Below are positions 9,345-18,260 of a DNA stretch of 54,721 nucleotides, one piece after another. How positions within the stretch are numbered: the first letter of the stretch is position 1; each line of letters starts with the position of its first letter. The position numbers and the translations under genes are program-made. The notes below the pieces were generated by a model. It ran no database searches. It saw only the letters and a program-made list of their open reading frames with translations, and was not told where the DNA came from. This DNA comes from an uncultured Bacteroidota bacterium (GTDB taxonomy: Bacteria > Bacteroidota > Bacteroidia > AKYH767-A > 2013-40CM-41-45): NCBI GenBank assembly GCA_937871435.1, contig CALMQM010000014.1:1-54721 (forward strand), written 5' to 3'.

Positions 9345-11819
9345 ATGAATCAAAACGCCAACATAGCTCAGGATCAACTTGAACAGGATGACCAGGGACT
9401 CAACCTGATGCATTTCTTTTTCAATTACGTTGTCAGGTTCTGGTATCTGTACCTCATCAGTATGGTCATGGCTTTGCTCTTTGCTTATTATTACAATTGG
9501 TATGTTACGCCGGTTTATAGTGCAAGCGGATTAGTCATGGTGAAGCAGCCTAAAAGTTCCACCGATGCAGCGGACATCCTGAAACAATTAAACGATTTCA
9601 CCACCGACAGGAATATACAGAATGAGATTGAAGTGCTGCAGTCGCGTTCCTTGATTTCGAAGACAATCAATGATCTGAATTTTGATGTTACATATTTCCT
9701 GAAAGGGAATCTTAAAACCAGTGAGTTGTACAACAACTGTCCTTTCAAATTCAAATATGACACATTGCGTTTTTTTGCTTATACCATTCCGGTGAAAATT
9801 CATATTCTGAGTGATTCTAAATATGAACTGGCTTTTTTTAACCCAAGAGAAGATAAAGAAATAAAAGAAACGCATTTGTTCGGAGAGCGTGTGAATAACC
9901 AGTTGGGCTCTTATTCTCTCGAGAAAAAAGATTTTTTTAATAACGCTGCTTACAAAAATCCTGACTACGACAAACGTAATTTTATACTTCGTTTTAATTC
10001 GGAAGATGCCCTGATCGACAGATACCAGCGCGCGATAGAAGTTTCAATTGCCAATAAACAATCTTCGGTTTTAAAATTGACAATGGAAGATCCTGTTCCT
10101 GAAAAGGCAGTGGATTTCATTAATAAGCTTGTAGAAGTCTGGCTTCGCAGCAATATCGAAGAGAAAAATGAATTGGCCAGAAATTCACTCGCATTCATTG
10201 ATGAGCAGCTTGCATTGATTTCAAAAGATCTGGATGAAGTGGAAGGCGAATATGAACGTTTCCGCTCAGAAAAAGGAATCACAGATGTAACCGCTGAAGC
10301 CTCTTCATTCCTTGATGCCGCGAAAAATTACGATGCAAAAATTTCAGAATTGGACCTGAAGCTCAGCTTCATGTCTTATCTGGAAAATTATGTGCGTGAG
10401 GAAAAAAATCTTCGTGGTATGTCGCCGGCAAGTATCGGTATTGACGATGCCTTGCTTCTCAAATTAGTGACGCAACTTAACGATTTGCAAGGCCAGCGTG
10501 ATATGTTATCGGGTTCTGCTACTCCTGATAACCCGCGAATGGTGGAATTGAATCTGGCCATTCAAAATACCAAAAGTGACCTGCTTGAAAATATTAAAAG
10601 TATTCGCGCCGGTTTAAAAGCTTCTCAAACTGAAGCTACCGCCCAGCTGAGCAGGGTAGAAGCGAAAATAAAATTGCTCCCCGGATCTCAGCGTGTGATG
10701 GTCAATATCGACCGCCAGCGTACTGTGAAGGCAACTCTGTATACTTACCTCATGCAAAAGAGGGCAGAGACTGCTATCATACTTGCTTCAACAATTTCTG
10801 ATAATAAACTTGTAGACAGAGGGCACGCCATTTCAAGACCAGTTCGTCCGGTAAAAAGTGAAGTGTTTGCAATCGCAATATTGATAGGTCTGTTGCTTCC
10901 GGCCGGTTTCACATATTTCCGTGATGCTTTGAATGATAAAATACGTGACCGGCTCACGCTCGAACGATCAACTTCTATTCCTTTGCTTGGAATTGTAGGA
11001 TTAAGCAATGTGGAAGCTGAATTGGTCGTTCATGACAACCCGAAAGGATATATCGCCGAGGCTTTCCGTTCCATTCGTACCAACCTTCAGTATTTTCAAC
11101 CCGATCCTAAAAAGACAACTACTGTTTTGGTGACGTCTTCAGTGAGTACGGAAGGAAAAAGTTATTGTGCGCTCAATCTGGCCGGAATAATCGCTCTCTC
11201 AGGAAAACGAACAGTTCTTGTAGGTCTTGATCTGCGTAAACCAAAATCTCCGGAGAGATTTGATCTCAAGAGTGAAACCGGTGTTAGTAATTACCTGATT
11301 GGTGCCGCTTCACTGGAACAAATCGTGCAGGTATCCGGAGTGAAAAATCTTGACTTTGTACTTTCCGGACCAAAACCACCGAATCCATCCGAATTGTTGT
11401 TGAGTGAAAAGATGGATGATTTGATGGAATTTTTAAAGGAGAAATACGAATACATCATTGTGGATTCTCCTCCCATTGGGTTGATTACCGACGCGATGAT
11501 GCTTACCAAATATGCAACGTCTACAATTTATGTGGTTCGCCAGAATGTAACACGTAAGCACCATCTTGACATCATTAACAAGATGTATAAAGATGGGCGT
11601 ATTCGCAACCTAAGTATCATTCTTAATGCCGTTAAAGCCGGAAGCTTGCCTTATGGTTATGGCTATGGCTATGGTTATGGCTATGGTTATGGCTATGGCT
11701 ACGGAAGCGGATATGGTTATTACGAAGACGAAGAAACAGGGAAAAAGAAAAAATTGTTTTCCCGAAAAAATAAAGTAAAAGAGAAGCAACAAAAAGATAA
11801 GCCCGGCAAGTCACATTGA
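9345..11819 (+). CDS. wzc: Wzc-like polysaccharide co-polymerase / tyrosine autokinase
   Basis: An 824-residue protein. The open frame extends upstream to 9270, but the ATG at 9345 (MNQNANIAQDQ) is chosen because it avoids overlap with wza and gives a normal N-terminus. A cytoplasmic start, TM1 (about residues 28-50), a large periplasmic Wzz/GNVR coiled-coil region (about 55-500) and TM2 (about 505-525) precede a BY-kinase domain. That domain has a Walker A variant STEGKS (about 600-606; the usual PGEGK is changed but GKS is kept), Walker A' VLVGLDLRKP (about 624-634) and Walker B YIIVDSPP (about 703-710). The tail is an unusual run of alternating Gly-Tyr (about 770-795) followed by a Lys-rich end. 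Such kinases control chain length and polymerisation by cycling phosphorylation of the tyrosine cluster. Confidence 0.95.
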   Translation: MNQNANIAQDQLEQDDQGLNLMHFFFNYVVRFWYLYLISMVMALLFAYYYNWYVTPVYSASGLVMVKQPKSSTDAADILKQLNDFTTDRNIQNEIEVLQSRSLISKTINDLNFDVTYFLKGNLKTSELYNNCPFKFKYDTLRFFAYTIPVKIHILSDSKYELAFFNPREDKEIKETHLFGERVNNQLGSYSLEKKDFFNNAAYKNPDYDKRNFILRFNSEDALIDRYQRAIEVSIANKQSSVLKLTMEDPVPEKAVDFINKLVEVWLRSNIEEKNELARNSLAFIDEQLALISKDLDEVEGEYERFRSEKGITDVTAEASSFLDAAKNYDAKISELDLKLSFMSYLENYVREEKNLRGMSPASIGIDDALLLKLVTQLNDLQGQRDMLSGSATPDNPRMVELNLAIQNTKSDLLENIKSIRAGLKASQTEATAQLSRVEAKIKLLPGSQRVMVNIDRQRTVKATLYTYLMQKRAETAIILASTISDNKLVDRGHAISRPVRPVKSEVFAIAILIGLLLPAGFTYFRDALNDKIRDRLTLERSTSIPLLGIVGLSNVEAELVVHDNPKGYIAEAFRSIRTNLQYFQPDPKKTTTVLVTSSVSTEGKSYCALNLAGIIALSGKRTVLVGLDLRKPKSPERFDLKSETGVSNYLIGAASLEQIVQVSGVKNLDFVLSGPKPPNPSELLLSEKMDDLMEFLKEKYEYIIVDSPPIGLITDAMMLTKYATSTIYVVRQNVTRKHHLDIINKMYKDGRIRNLSIILNAVKAGSLPYGYGYGYGYGYGYGYGYGSGYGYYEDEETGKKKKLFSRKNKVKEKQQKDKPGKSH
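11652..11704 (+). repeat. 6-bp (Gly-Tyr) tandem repeat in the wzc tail
   Basis: Alternating TATGGT and TATGGC hexamers encode about nine consecutive Tyr-Gly units, followed by a related SGYGYY end. The DNA is repetitive enough for slipped-strand changes, which would add or remove Gly-Tyr units in frame rather than destroy the gene. Confidence 0.9.
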
Positions 11820-11868
11820 TAGCCCTGCAGTTTTTATTTCTAACTGGTTTCTCTCCGAAATATTTCGC

Positions 11869-13218
11869 ATGAAGTTTTTCAAAAAACGCCTGGATACTGA
11901 AAGTAAAACGCTTTTTAAAAACAGTACCTGGGTTTTTTTCTCTAACTTCTTCAGTACCGCTCTGGCTTTTTTACGATCAGTTGTTATTGCCCGCGGATTG
12001 GGAGCAGAAATCTATGGTACTTATGCCATTGTCGTCGCTTTTGTTGCCCTCATTCAGGAATTCCTCAATCCGAATATCGGAACAGCGCTGATTAAGTTTG
12101 GTGCCGAATACCACGACAAAAACAGAATAGATAAACTCACTGCCATGGTGAAAAGCAGCTTGAATACAAGCTTTATCATGGCTATCCTTTCTGTTGCTGT
12201 AATAGCGATATTGAGTTTCGTTTCCTATTCAACATTTATAGAAAAACCGGGTTTGCACTGGTTCATCATTGCGTATGCTCTGGCGGCAAGTATTACCTAT
12301 GTAAATTCCATCTCCCGCGGATTACTTCGCCTGTATTTTAAATTCAAACTTAGTTCTATTATTCAGATGATCATGGACGTTTTGGAAACGGCAATGATCG
12401 CTGTCGCTGTCTTTTTTTACCCGCGTGATCTTAATGTGTTTTTTGTAGCTGTTATCATCACCCGATTTTTAAATGGATTCATTTGTAATGCTCTTGCATT
12501 TTGGGAATTGAGAAAAGAATTAATGCCACACCGTTCCGCGAGTACTGAATTAGTTAAAGAAGACAAGCGCAAATTTTCCCGTTTTGTAGTCGGGAACTCT
12601 ATAGGCAATTCACTCAAGACAGTGATCTCACAGGGAGATGTACTGTTATTGGGTGCCTTATCGAATCCGGAACAGGTCGGCTTTTATTCAGTTGCAAAAA
12701 AGGTTGCATTCTCAGTATTCACTTTATCTGATCCTCTTGTTCAATCTATTTATCCTCAGCTAAGCAAATTGCTTGCAGAGAAAAGATTCCCGGAAATCAG
12801 AAACATGCTATTGAAAATAACATCGCTTGCAATGATTCCATCACTCATTTTTCTGATTGTCACATTCTTTTTGAATGAATGGATCATAGTAACAGTGTAT
12901 GGCCTCGAATACAAACCTGCCGCTCAGCCTTTCTATTATTTCCTTATCGGCTCTGTTCTTGGCGCCAGTACTTTTTGGGTTCTTCCGCTTGTGCAAAGTT
13001 TAGGATTGGTAAAAATGAGAGTGAAAGTGTACGTATTTACCATTCTTGTTGGTTCTGTTGCAGCCTGGTGGCTGGTGCCGACAATGCACGCCGCAGGAAT
13101 GTCGCTCGCACTCTTGCTGACCAACGTGATGAATTTGATTATTTTTACAAATGAAGCGCTTAAAAAAATTAAAAAAGAAGAAGCTGATCATTTGAAGGAG
13201 AGTTTAAGGATCGGGTAA
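11869..13218 (+). CDS. wzx: Wzx-like oligosaccharide flippase
   Basis: A 449-residue polytopic membrane protein with roughly a dozen hydrophobic segments and the N-terminal pattern of the MATE/MVF polysaccharide-transporter family (NSTWVFFSNFFSTALAFLRS, RGLGAEIYGTYA). A typical internal motif is LLGALSNPEQVGFYSVAKK. It should flip undecaprenyl-diphosphate-linked repeat units from the cytoplasmic to the periplasmic face for Wzy polymerisation. It starts 49 bases after wzc and is followed by 127 bases without a gene before the aminotransferase. The short Lys-rich C-terminus is cytoplasmic. The family call is firm; the substrate is unknown. Confidence 0.93.
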   Translation: MKFFKKRLDTESKTLFKNSTWVFFSNFFSTALAFLRSVVIARGLGAEIYGTYAIVVAFVALIQEFLNPNIGTALIKFGAEYHDKNRIDKLTAMVKSSLNTSFIMAILSVAVIAILSFVSYSTFIEKPGLHWFIIAYALAASITYVNSISRGLLRLYFKFKLSSIIQMIMDVLETAMIAVAVFFYPRDLNVFFVAVIITRFLNGFICNALAFWELRKELMPHRSASTELVKEDKRKFSRFVVGNSIGNSLKTVISQGDVLLLGALSNPEQVGFYSVAKKVAFSVFTLSDPLVQSIYPQLSKLLAEKRFPEIRNMLLKITSLAMIPSLIFLIVTFFLNEWIIVTVYGLEYKPAAQPFYYFLIGSVLGASTFWVLPLVQSLGLVKMRVKVYVFTILVGSVAAWWLVPTMHAAGMSLALLLTNVMNLIIFTNEALKKIKKEEADHLKESLRIG

Positions 13219-13345
13219 AAAGTCCGATAATCGCTCTTTTTGAGCTTCATAAGCGGTTTCTGGGGTAACTTTTAACTGGAAATTCTGTATCAGGTATAAG
13301 CCGGGTATTCTCTCTAAGAATGTACGGCTGAATTAATTCATTGTT

Positions 13346-14443
13346 ATGCTGCCCATCTATCAACCTTATCTTCCGAAAGAATGCCTGAAGTATGCACATG
13401 ATGCATTGGACTCAACCTGGATTTCATCACAGGGTGTTTACATTGACAAGGCAAAAGACAAATTAAAAGAAATTGTCGGAAGCCGATTTGTAGTCATGGT
13501 TAATAATGGAACCTGTGCCACTCACATGCTTGCATTAGGTCTGAAATTCAAATACCCGAATATTAAAAAAATCATTGTTCCGAATAATGTGTATGTAGCT
13601 GCATGGAATAGTTTTCTTTTTTCTGAAGGATTTGAATTTATCACCGTTGATGCGGATGTGAATACATGGAATATTGATCACTCAAAAATTCCGGATGCAG
13701 GTGAGGATACCGCGATGCTTGTTGTGCACAATCTGGGAAATATTGTGAATGTCCCTGAACTGAAAAAGCGCTTCCCGAAATTGCTTATTGTGGAAGATAA
13801 TTGCGAAGGATTATTCGGAAAATATAATGGACAATACTCCGGGACACAATCATTGATTTCTTCTGTATCGTTTTTTGGAAATAAAACTATTACCAGTGGA
13901 GAAGGTGGAGCAGTTTTTACTCAGGATGAGTCTTTGTTCGAATACCTGAATTCTGTCCGGGGTCAAGGTCAGTCCAGTGTGAGGTATATACATGATAAAC
14001 TTGGATACAATTACAGGATGACAAACATTCAGGCCGCTTTGTTATTCGGTCAACTGGAAATACTTCCCGAAATTCGTGAACGCAAAAGAGCTTTGTTTGA
14101 TTTGTACAAACAGGAATTGAAAGACGTAGAGGGTATAAAATTTCAGCAGGAAGAAAAAAATACGGATCACGCTCAATGGATGTTCGCCCTTCGTTTTGAA
14201 AAATTCAATCAGCAAAGGAAAAAGGATCTCGAATTGTTTTTATTTGAAAATAACATTGAGACCAGACCCATGTTTTATCCAATCCATCAGCATACACATT
14301 TGCGCGCTTATTCAAAGGGAAACCAGGTTGCCGAACAATTGAATCACCAGTGTCTTATACTTCCGAGTTTTCCGGAATTAACCAGAAGTCAGATTCTGAC
14401 CGTTACACGGAAAATCAAGGACTTCATGAAAACGCAGGCCTGA
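13346..14443 (+). CDS. DegT/DnrJ/EryC1/StrS family PLP-dependent sugar aminotransferase
   Basis: A 365-residue protein of normal family length. It makes an amino sugar by transferring an amino group, usually from glutamate, to a nucleotide-linked keto sugar. The N-terminus has the family signature (IYQPYLPKE, STWISSQGVYIDKAKDKL, NNGTCATHMLALGLK). The PLP-phosphate and ring-binding region is IVEDNCEGLFG (about residues 148-158), and the Schiff-base lysine is Lys180 in SFFGNKTITSGEGG. It resembles perosamine-synthase-type enzymes, but the exact sugar cannot be assigned. The next two genes are acyltransferase-like, which fits N-acylation of the new amino group. Confidence 0.92.
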   Translation: MLPIYQPYLPKECLKYAHDALDSTWISSQGVYIDKAKDKLKEIVGSRFVVMVNNGTCATHMLALGLKFKYPNIKKIIVPNNVYVAAWNSFLFSEGFEFITVDADVNTWNIDHSKIPDAGEDTAMLVVHNLGNIVNVPELKKRFPKLLIVEDNCEGLFGKYNGQYSGTQSLISSVSFFGNKTITSGEGGAVFTQDESLFEYLNSVRGQGQSSVRYIHDKLGYNYRMTNIQAALLFGQLEILPEIRERKRALFDLYKQELKDVEGIKFQQEEKNTDHAQWMFALRFEKFNQQRKKDLELFLFENNIETRPMFYPIHQHTHLRAYSKGNQVAEQLNHQCLILPSFPELTRSQILTVTRKIKDFMKTQA

Positions 14444-14450
14444 TCTTGAT

Positions 14451-15545
14451 ATGCATTCCATCACGGAAACTATAGAGGTTTTTGATTCATCCCAAAAGAA
14501 TTTCTGGGAAGAAAGATTTCATATGCTTCCGCCGGATTTACAGGATATAAATTATAGCTATGACTATCAGTTTCTGTTTGAAAAGAACGGAGACGGAACA
14601 ATACAACTGTTTGTTTACAGGGAAAAGGATTCTATATACTATTATCCTTTTCTGATTCGTCCTGTTGTCAGTCCTGTGCTGGATGCCGGACATCATGACA
14701 TCGAAAATGTATATGGTTATACAGGTCCGCTATACAGTACCAGGGAGCCCGGATTTCCGGAAAGAGCAAATGAAGCGTTTACTTCCTGGTGTAAGGAGCA
14801 AAAAGTGGTCTGTGAGTTTATTCGCTTCCATCCATTGCTTCACAACGCGGAACAGGTTTTGAAGGATTCGGGTATTTCAGTTGTTCCTCTCCGGGATTAT
14901 GTGGTAGTTGATTTGAATCAATCTGTCCACAATATTGAAAGTAATTATACCAGTCAAAATAGAAACAAGATTCGCAAAGCAGAAAAGAATGGTGTTCAAT
15001 GCCTCATTGATTCTGATGGAAAGTATTTTAATGACTTTGTGGAAATTTATCTTGAAAATATGAAAGCTTTACATGCCGCACGCATGTATTATTTTTCAAC
15101 CGTATTTTTTAATCAACTTAAAGTCCTTGTTCAAAAAAATGGTTGTCTTGTTCTCGCACAGAAGGATGGAAAAAAAATCGGTGCTGCAGTATTTTTAGCC
15201 GGAGGGAAAATCGGGCATTATTTTCTTTCTTCCGCTACGGAAGAAGGAAAAAAACTGGCTGTAAGCAATCTCATGCTTCATCATGGAATTGTTTGGGGGA
15301 AAGAGAATGGAATGACGAAAATGCACTTAGGTGGAGGATTGACCGCGGATGCGCAGGATCCTTTACTCGTTTTCAAGAAAAATTTTTCAGCTCTTACTGA
15401 AAAATTTTACATTGGCAAGCGTATCTTTGATAAGGAATCTTATGAAATGCTGATTCAGGATTGGGATCGCCGTTTTCCTGATGAAGCACCAAAGTATAAA
15501 TCGATCCTGCAGCGATACAGGTGGAATAAAGAAGATCTATTGTAA
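14451..15545 (+). CDS. FemAB-like / GNAT-fold acyltransferase (Acetyltransf_6 type)
   Basis: A 364-residue protein with two GNAT-like halves. The N-terminal half has the 'YYYPFLIRPV' and 'NVYGYTGPLYS' motifs common in polysaccharide-cluster members of this family. The C-terminal half has the conserved 'NKIRKAEKNGV', 'FYFST/YFSTVFF' and 'GAAVFLAGGKIGHYFLSS' stretches and ends with 'GGGLTADAQDPLLVFKKNFS'. Members add acyl or aminoacyl groups to amino groups; in this context an amino sugar is the likely acceptor. It begins 7 bases after the aminotransferase stop and ends 8 bases before the next GNAT gene, so the three act as one translational unit. Confidence 0.83.
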   Translation: MHSITETIEVFDSSQKNFWEERFHMLPPDLQDINYSYDYQFLFEKNGDGTIQLFVYREKDSIYYYPFLIRPVVSPVLDAGHHDIENVYGYTGPLYSTREPGFPERANEAFTSWCKEQKVVCEFIRFHPLLHNAEQVLKDSGISVVPLRDYVVVDLNQSVHNIESNYTSQNRNKIRKAEKNGVQCLIDSDGKYFNDFVEIYLENMKALHAARMYYFSTVFFNQLKVLVQKNGCLVLAQKDGKKIGAAVFLAGGKIGHYFLSSATEEGKKLAVSNLMLHHGIVWGKENGMTKMHLGGGLTADAQDPLLVFKKNFSALTEKFYIGKRIFDKESYEMLIQDWDRRFPDEAPKYKSILQRYRWNKEDLL

Positions 15546-15553
15546 GAAAAGAA

Positions 15554-16087
15554 ATGCAGGAAAAAATTTCACATATCCGTTTGCGAGGGCTGACTATCGA
15601 TGATGCTGCAATTACCTGGCATTGGAGAAATCAGGAGGCGATCAGAAATGATTTTTCTGCACATCCCTTTCCTGTGAATTACGAACAGGAAAAAGAATGG
15701 ATGTCGAAAGTTATTTCTTCTAATATTCCGTTGACAGCATTTGGCGTAGAAGTTATTGCATCCGGTGAACTCGTTGGGATGACTTACCTCAAAAATATAA
15801 ATCAGCTTCACCGTCAGGCTGAGTTTGCTATTCTGCTCGATGAGGCAAATCGTGGAAAGGGATATGGTAAGGAAGCGTGTATGCAAACTTTGAATTTTGC
15901 TTTCATGGAACTCGGTTTACATCGTGTGTATCTGAAAGTCAGAAAGGATAATACAGCAGCCATCAAAGTGTACACTAAATGTGGCTTCACTCAGGAAGGG
16001 ATTTTAAGAGATGATCTTTATAAACAAGGTGAATTCCGTGATGTTCTCATTATGTCTGTTTTATCCTACGAGTTTCCTCAGAAATAA
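15554..16087 (+). CDS. GNAT-family N-acetyltransferase (RimJ/RimL-like, probably sugar-modifying)
   Basis: A 177-residue single-domain GNAT protein. Features seen are the N-terminal 'LRGLTIDDAAITWHWRNQ' strand-helix, the acetyl-CoA pyrophosphate loop RGKGYG (about residues 96-101), and the C-terminal 'LKVRKDNTAAIKVYTKCGF' and 'GILRDDLYKQGEFRDV' motifs shared with RimJ/L-type enzymes and with sugar acetyltransferases such as PseH. Because it follows a DegT aminotransferase, N-acetylation of a 4-amino sugar nucleotide is more likely than protein acetylation, but this is inferred from context. Confidence 0.86.
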   Translation: MQEKISHIRLRGLTIDDAAITWHWRNQEAIRNDFSAHPFPVNYEQEKEWMSKVISSNIPLTAFGVEVIASGELVGMTYLKNINQLHRQAEFAILLDEANRGKGYGKEACMQTLNFAFMELGLHRVYLKVRKDNTAAIKVYTKCGFTQEGILRDDLYKQGEFRDVLIMSVLSYEFPQK

Positions 16088-16129
16088 ATTAATCATCGAA
16101 TTCGAACCGACTCCATTTATTCTTTCCCT

Positions 16130-17320
16130 TTGACAACTTCTGCGCCGATTCGAATTTTTGTTTTTTCTCCATACTGTTTACTTCGTCCCACAACCAATCG
16201 GATTTTCGATATGCGTTTGTGCGACAGTTTTGCCGGTCATGGAGTTCCTGTTACCATCGTGTATCCGTATGCATACATGAGTGTGAACATTTCTTCGCGG
16301 GACATTCCTAAAAGTTATGGACTTGAACACTCTGTAAATACTCGTGTTCTCTTTACACCATTGCGGGAGAAATCGTCAAAATATACTTTCCTGTTTTGGA
16401 TGATGATTGGATTTTCATTCAGTACTTTACGTTTGTTTGTTTCATCTCTCTTCTCACAAAAACAAACTGTATTGTTTTCCAGAGATCCAAAACTCCTTGT
16501 TCCTGCTTTATGGTTCAAAAGAATTTTTGGAAAACTCTTTCGCGCGAAAATAATCTTTATGGCCGCGGAGGTTAAGGACACGGCTTTGTATCGAAAAGTC
16601 GTTGAAGAATCGGATGCCGTTTTTGCCGGTGTTTCCACCACACGCGATGCTATCCGGAAAATTGCCAATGTTCCTGAAGAAAAATTTATCCTTTCGCTTG
16701 CACCTGTGCCGGTATACAAGAACGATATTTCCAAATCTGAGGCCCGGAAGATAATCAGCTACGATTCAGACCAACCTCTTATTGTGTATACAGGGAAGCT
16801 TGGACTTGACGTATTGGAAGTGAAATACATTTTTGATGCCGCACTGCTGTTACCGGATTATCAATTTCTGTTTACAGGCGGCAGACCAAAAGTTGTAGAT
16901 GAAGTGAAAAAATATTGTGAAAGAAAAGGTATCCGGAACGTAATCTTTACCGGCTTTTTCGATGATTCCACATTTGTCAGAAATTACCAGTTAGCTGCCG
17001 ATGTGTTGGTCTCTTATTACACTTCGAATGATCACATGATCGAATTCAATTATCCGCAGAAGGTAAATGAATATCTTTCTACGCGAAATCCCGTTGTAAC
17101 CCCTGATTTTCCAGCCACACGGGATGTACTGAATGAGCGGAATGTAATTTTTGTGGAGCCTGACAATCCTGTTTCCCTTGCAGCTGGACTAAGAAAAGCT
17201 GTAGAGGACAAAGCCAAAGCAAAGACCATCGCGGAGCAGGCGTGGAAAGATGTTCAGAATCTCAGCTTTGAAAGTCGTACACGGGAGCTGCTTTTGTTTA
17301 TTCAGTCATTGAAAAACTGA
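16130..17320 (+). CDS. Glycosyltransferase, GT4-like (GT-B fold)
   Basis: A 396-residue GT-B-type protein. TTG at 16130 is taken as the start because no in-frame ATG or GTG exists between the upstream stop at 16085 and the conserved first strand (APIRIFVFSPYCLLRPTTNRI). The N-domain carries an acceptor-side segment; the C-domain contains 'LIVYTGKLGLDVLEVKYIFDA', 'VIFTGFFDDSTF' and 'QKVNEYLSTRNPVVTPDFPATRDVL', in the position of the nucleotide-sugar binding motif. It is convergent with the minus-strand methyltransferase gene, with only 4 bases between the two stop codons and no hairpin in that gap. Confidence 0.85.
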   Translation: MTTSAPIRIFVFSPYCLLRPTTNRIFDMRLCDSFAGHGVPVTIVYPYAYMSVNISSRDIPKSYGLEHSVNTRVLFTPLREKSSKYTFLFWMMIGFSFSTLRLFVSSLFSQKQTVLFSRDPKLLVPALWFKRIFGKLFRAKIIFMAAEVKDTALYRKVVEESDAVFAGVSTTRDAIRKIANVPEEKFILSLAPVPVYKNDISKSEARKIISYDSDQPLIVYTGKLGLDVLEVKYIFDAALLLPDYQFLFTGGRPKVVDEVKKYCERKGIRNVIFTGFFDDSTFVRNYQLAADVLVSYYTSNDHMIEFNYPQKVNEYLSTRNPVVTPDFPATRDVLNERNVIFVEPDNPVSLAAGLRKAVEDKAKAKTIAEQAWKDVQNLSFESRTRELLLFIQSLKN

Positions 17321-17324
17321 AACT

Positions 17325-18086
17325 TTATTCAACAATCGCAAAGGATTGATAGTGGCTGTATTGACTTCGTTGAATACTGAATGCGTTTAAACCAAATGCT
17401 TCCCTCAATGCTACAGTTTCGCCCGGGAATTTAGGTTGATTCAATTCATCAAAGCCAAGTACGCTTCCTTTTGTCAGATGTGGCTTAATTAATTCAAGAC
17501 ATTTTTTTGTGGGCTCGTAAATGTCAAAATCAAAATATGCCAATGAGATTATTGTTTCTGGATGCTTTTTCAAATAAAGTTTGAGTTGTTCACTGGCATC
17601 TCCTTTTACAAGTTCAAATTTTTGCATATGATCCAATGGACTTTCTTTTTCAAGAGTCCTTAAAACCTGCTGCAAATAAGCTTCATAATTTTTGGAAACA
17701 GAGTAGGCTCCTTTTAACGCGTACCGTTCTTTGCCATCCTTTTCATGCACTGAAGGAAAACCTTCCCAGGTATCAAAACCTATAATTCTCCTGCTGTAAT
17801 TGAAAGGTTCATAGATAGATCGCAACGATTGAAACAAGTTCAGGTTTTGTCCCCATCGTACTCCGAATTCCATGATCACTCCATGAATGCCCTTATTCCT
17901 GACATACAGATCGTTGATAAAGAGGAATTTTTTCAGATCGGCAGGATTCAAAAACAACCCAAGATTTCGCATCATTTCATCTCCCGGAAGTGGATTTTTA
18001 CGGAATAAATCAATGATTTCATTCCTGTTATCCGCCTGGGATTTAGATACTATACTGGGAGCAATATTCAGATCCTTTTTTGCCAT
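17325..18086 (-). CDS. TylF/MycF-like SAM-dependent O-methyltransferase
   Basis: A 253-residue protein and the only supported minus-strand gene in the window. Motifs in order are GVIMEFGVRWGQNLNLFQSL (SAM motif I), RIIGFDTWEGFP, LVKGDASEQLKLYL, AYFDFDIYEPTKK (metal-binding aspartates) and GFDELNQPKFPGET. This set is characteristic of the TylF family, which methylates sugar hydroxyls. It probably methylates a sugar of the exported polysaccharide, perhaps as a chain cap. It faces the next gene divergently across 174 bases, which would have to hold promoters for both. Confidence 0.85.
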   Translation of the reverse strand: MAKKDLNIAPSIVSKSQADNRNEIIDLFRKNPLPGDEMMRNLGLFLNPADLKKFLFINDLYVRNKGIHGVIMEFGVRWGQNLNLFQSLRSIYEPFNYSRRIIGFDTWEGFPSVHEKDGKERYALKGAYSVSKNYEAYLQQVLRTLEKESPLDHMQKFELVKGDASEQLKLYLKKHPETIISLAYFDFDIYEPTKKCLELIKPHLTKGSVLGFDELNQPKFPGETVALREAFGLNAFSIQRSQYSHYQSFAIVE

Positions 18087-18260
18087 CTGCTGGTGTTTTA
18101 ACTTTCAATTCAACTTATGATCATTGCAGGATGTTTCAGGAGGAGAAAAATAAATTCATTCGAAAGAAAATCAGATTGTGAAAAACTGTAACTTTTAGGC
18201 AGTGAAATCATATAAAAAATCCTGGGGTCATATCCGTTCCGGATATTAAATGCGTTTGTT

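Noticed and set aside
18087..18260. TAACTTTT in the divergent gap as a promoter
   Set aside because: It lacks the final G of the consensus and no -33 box is at a suitable distance; too weak to list as a feature.
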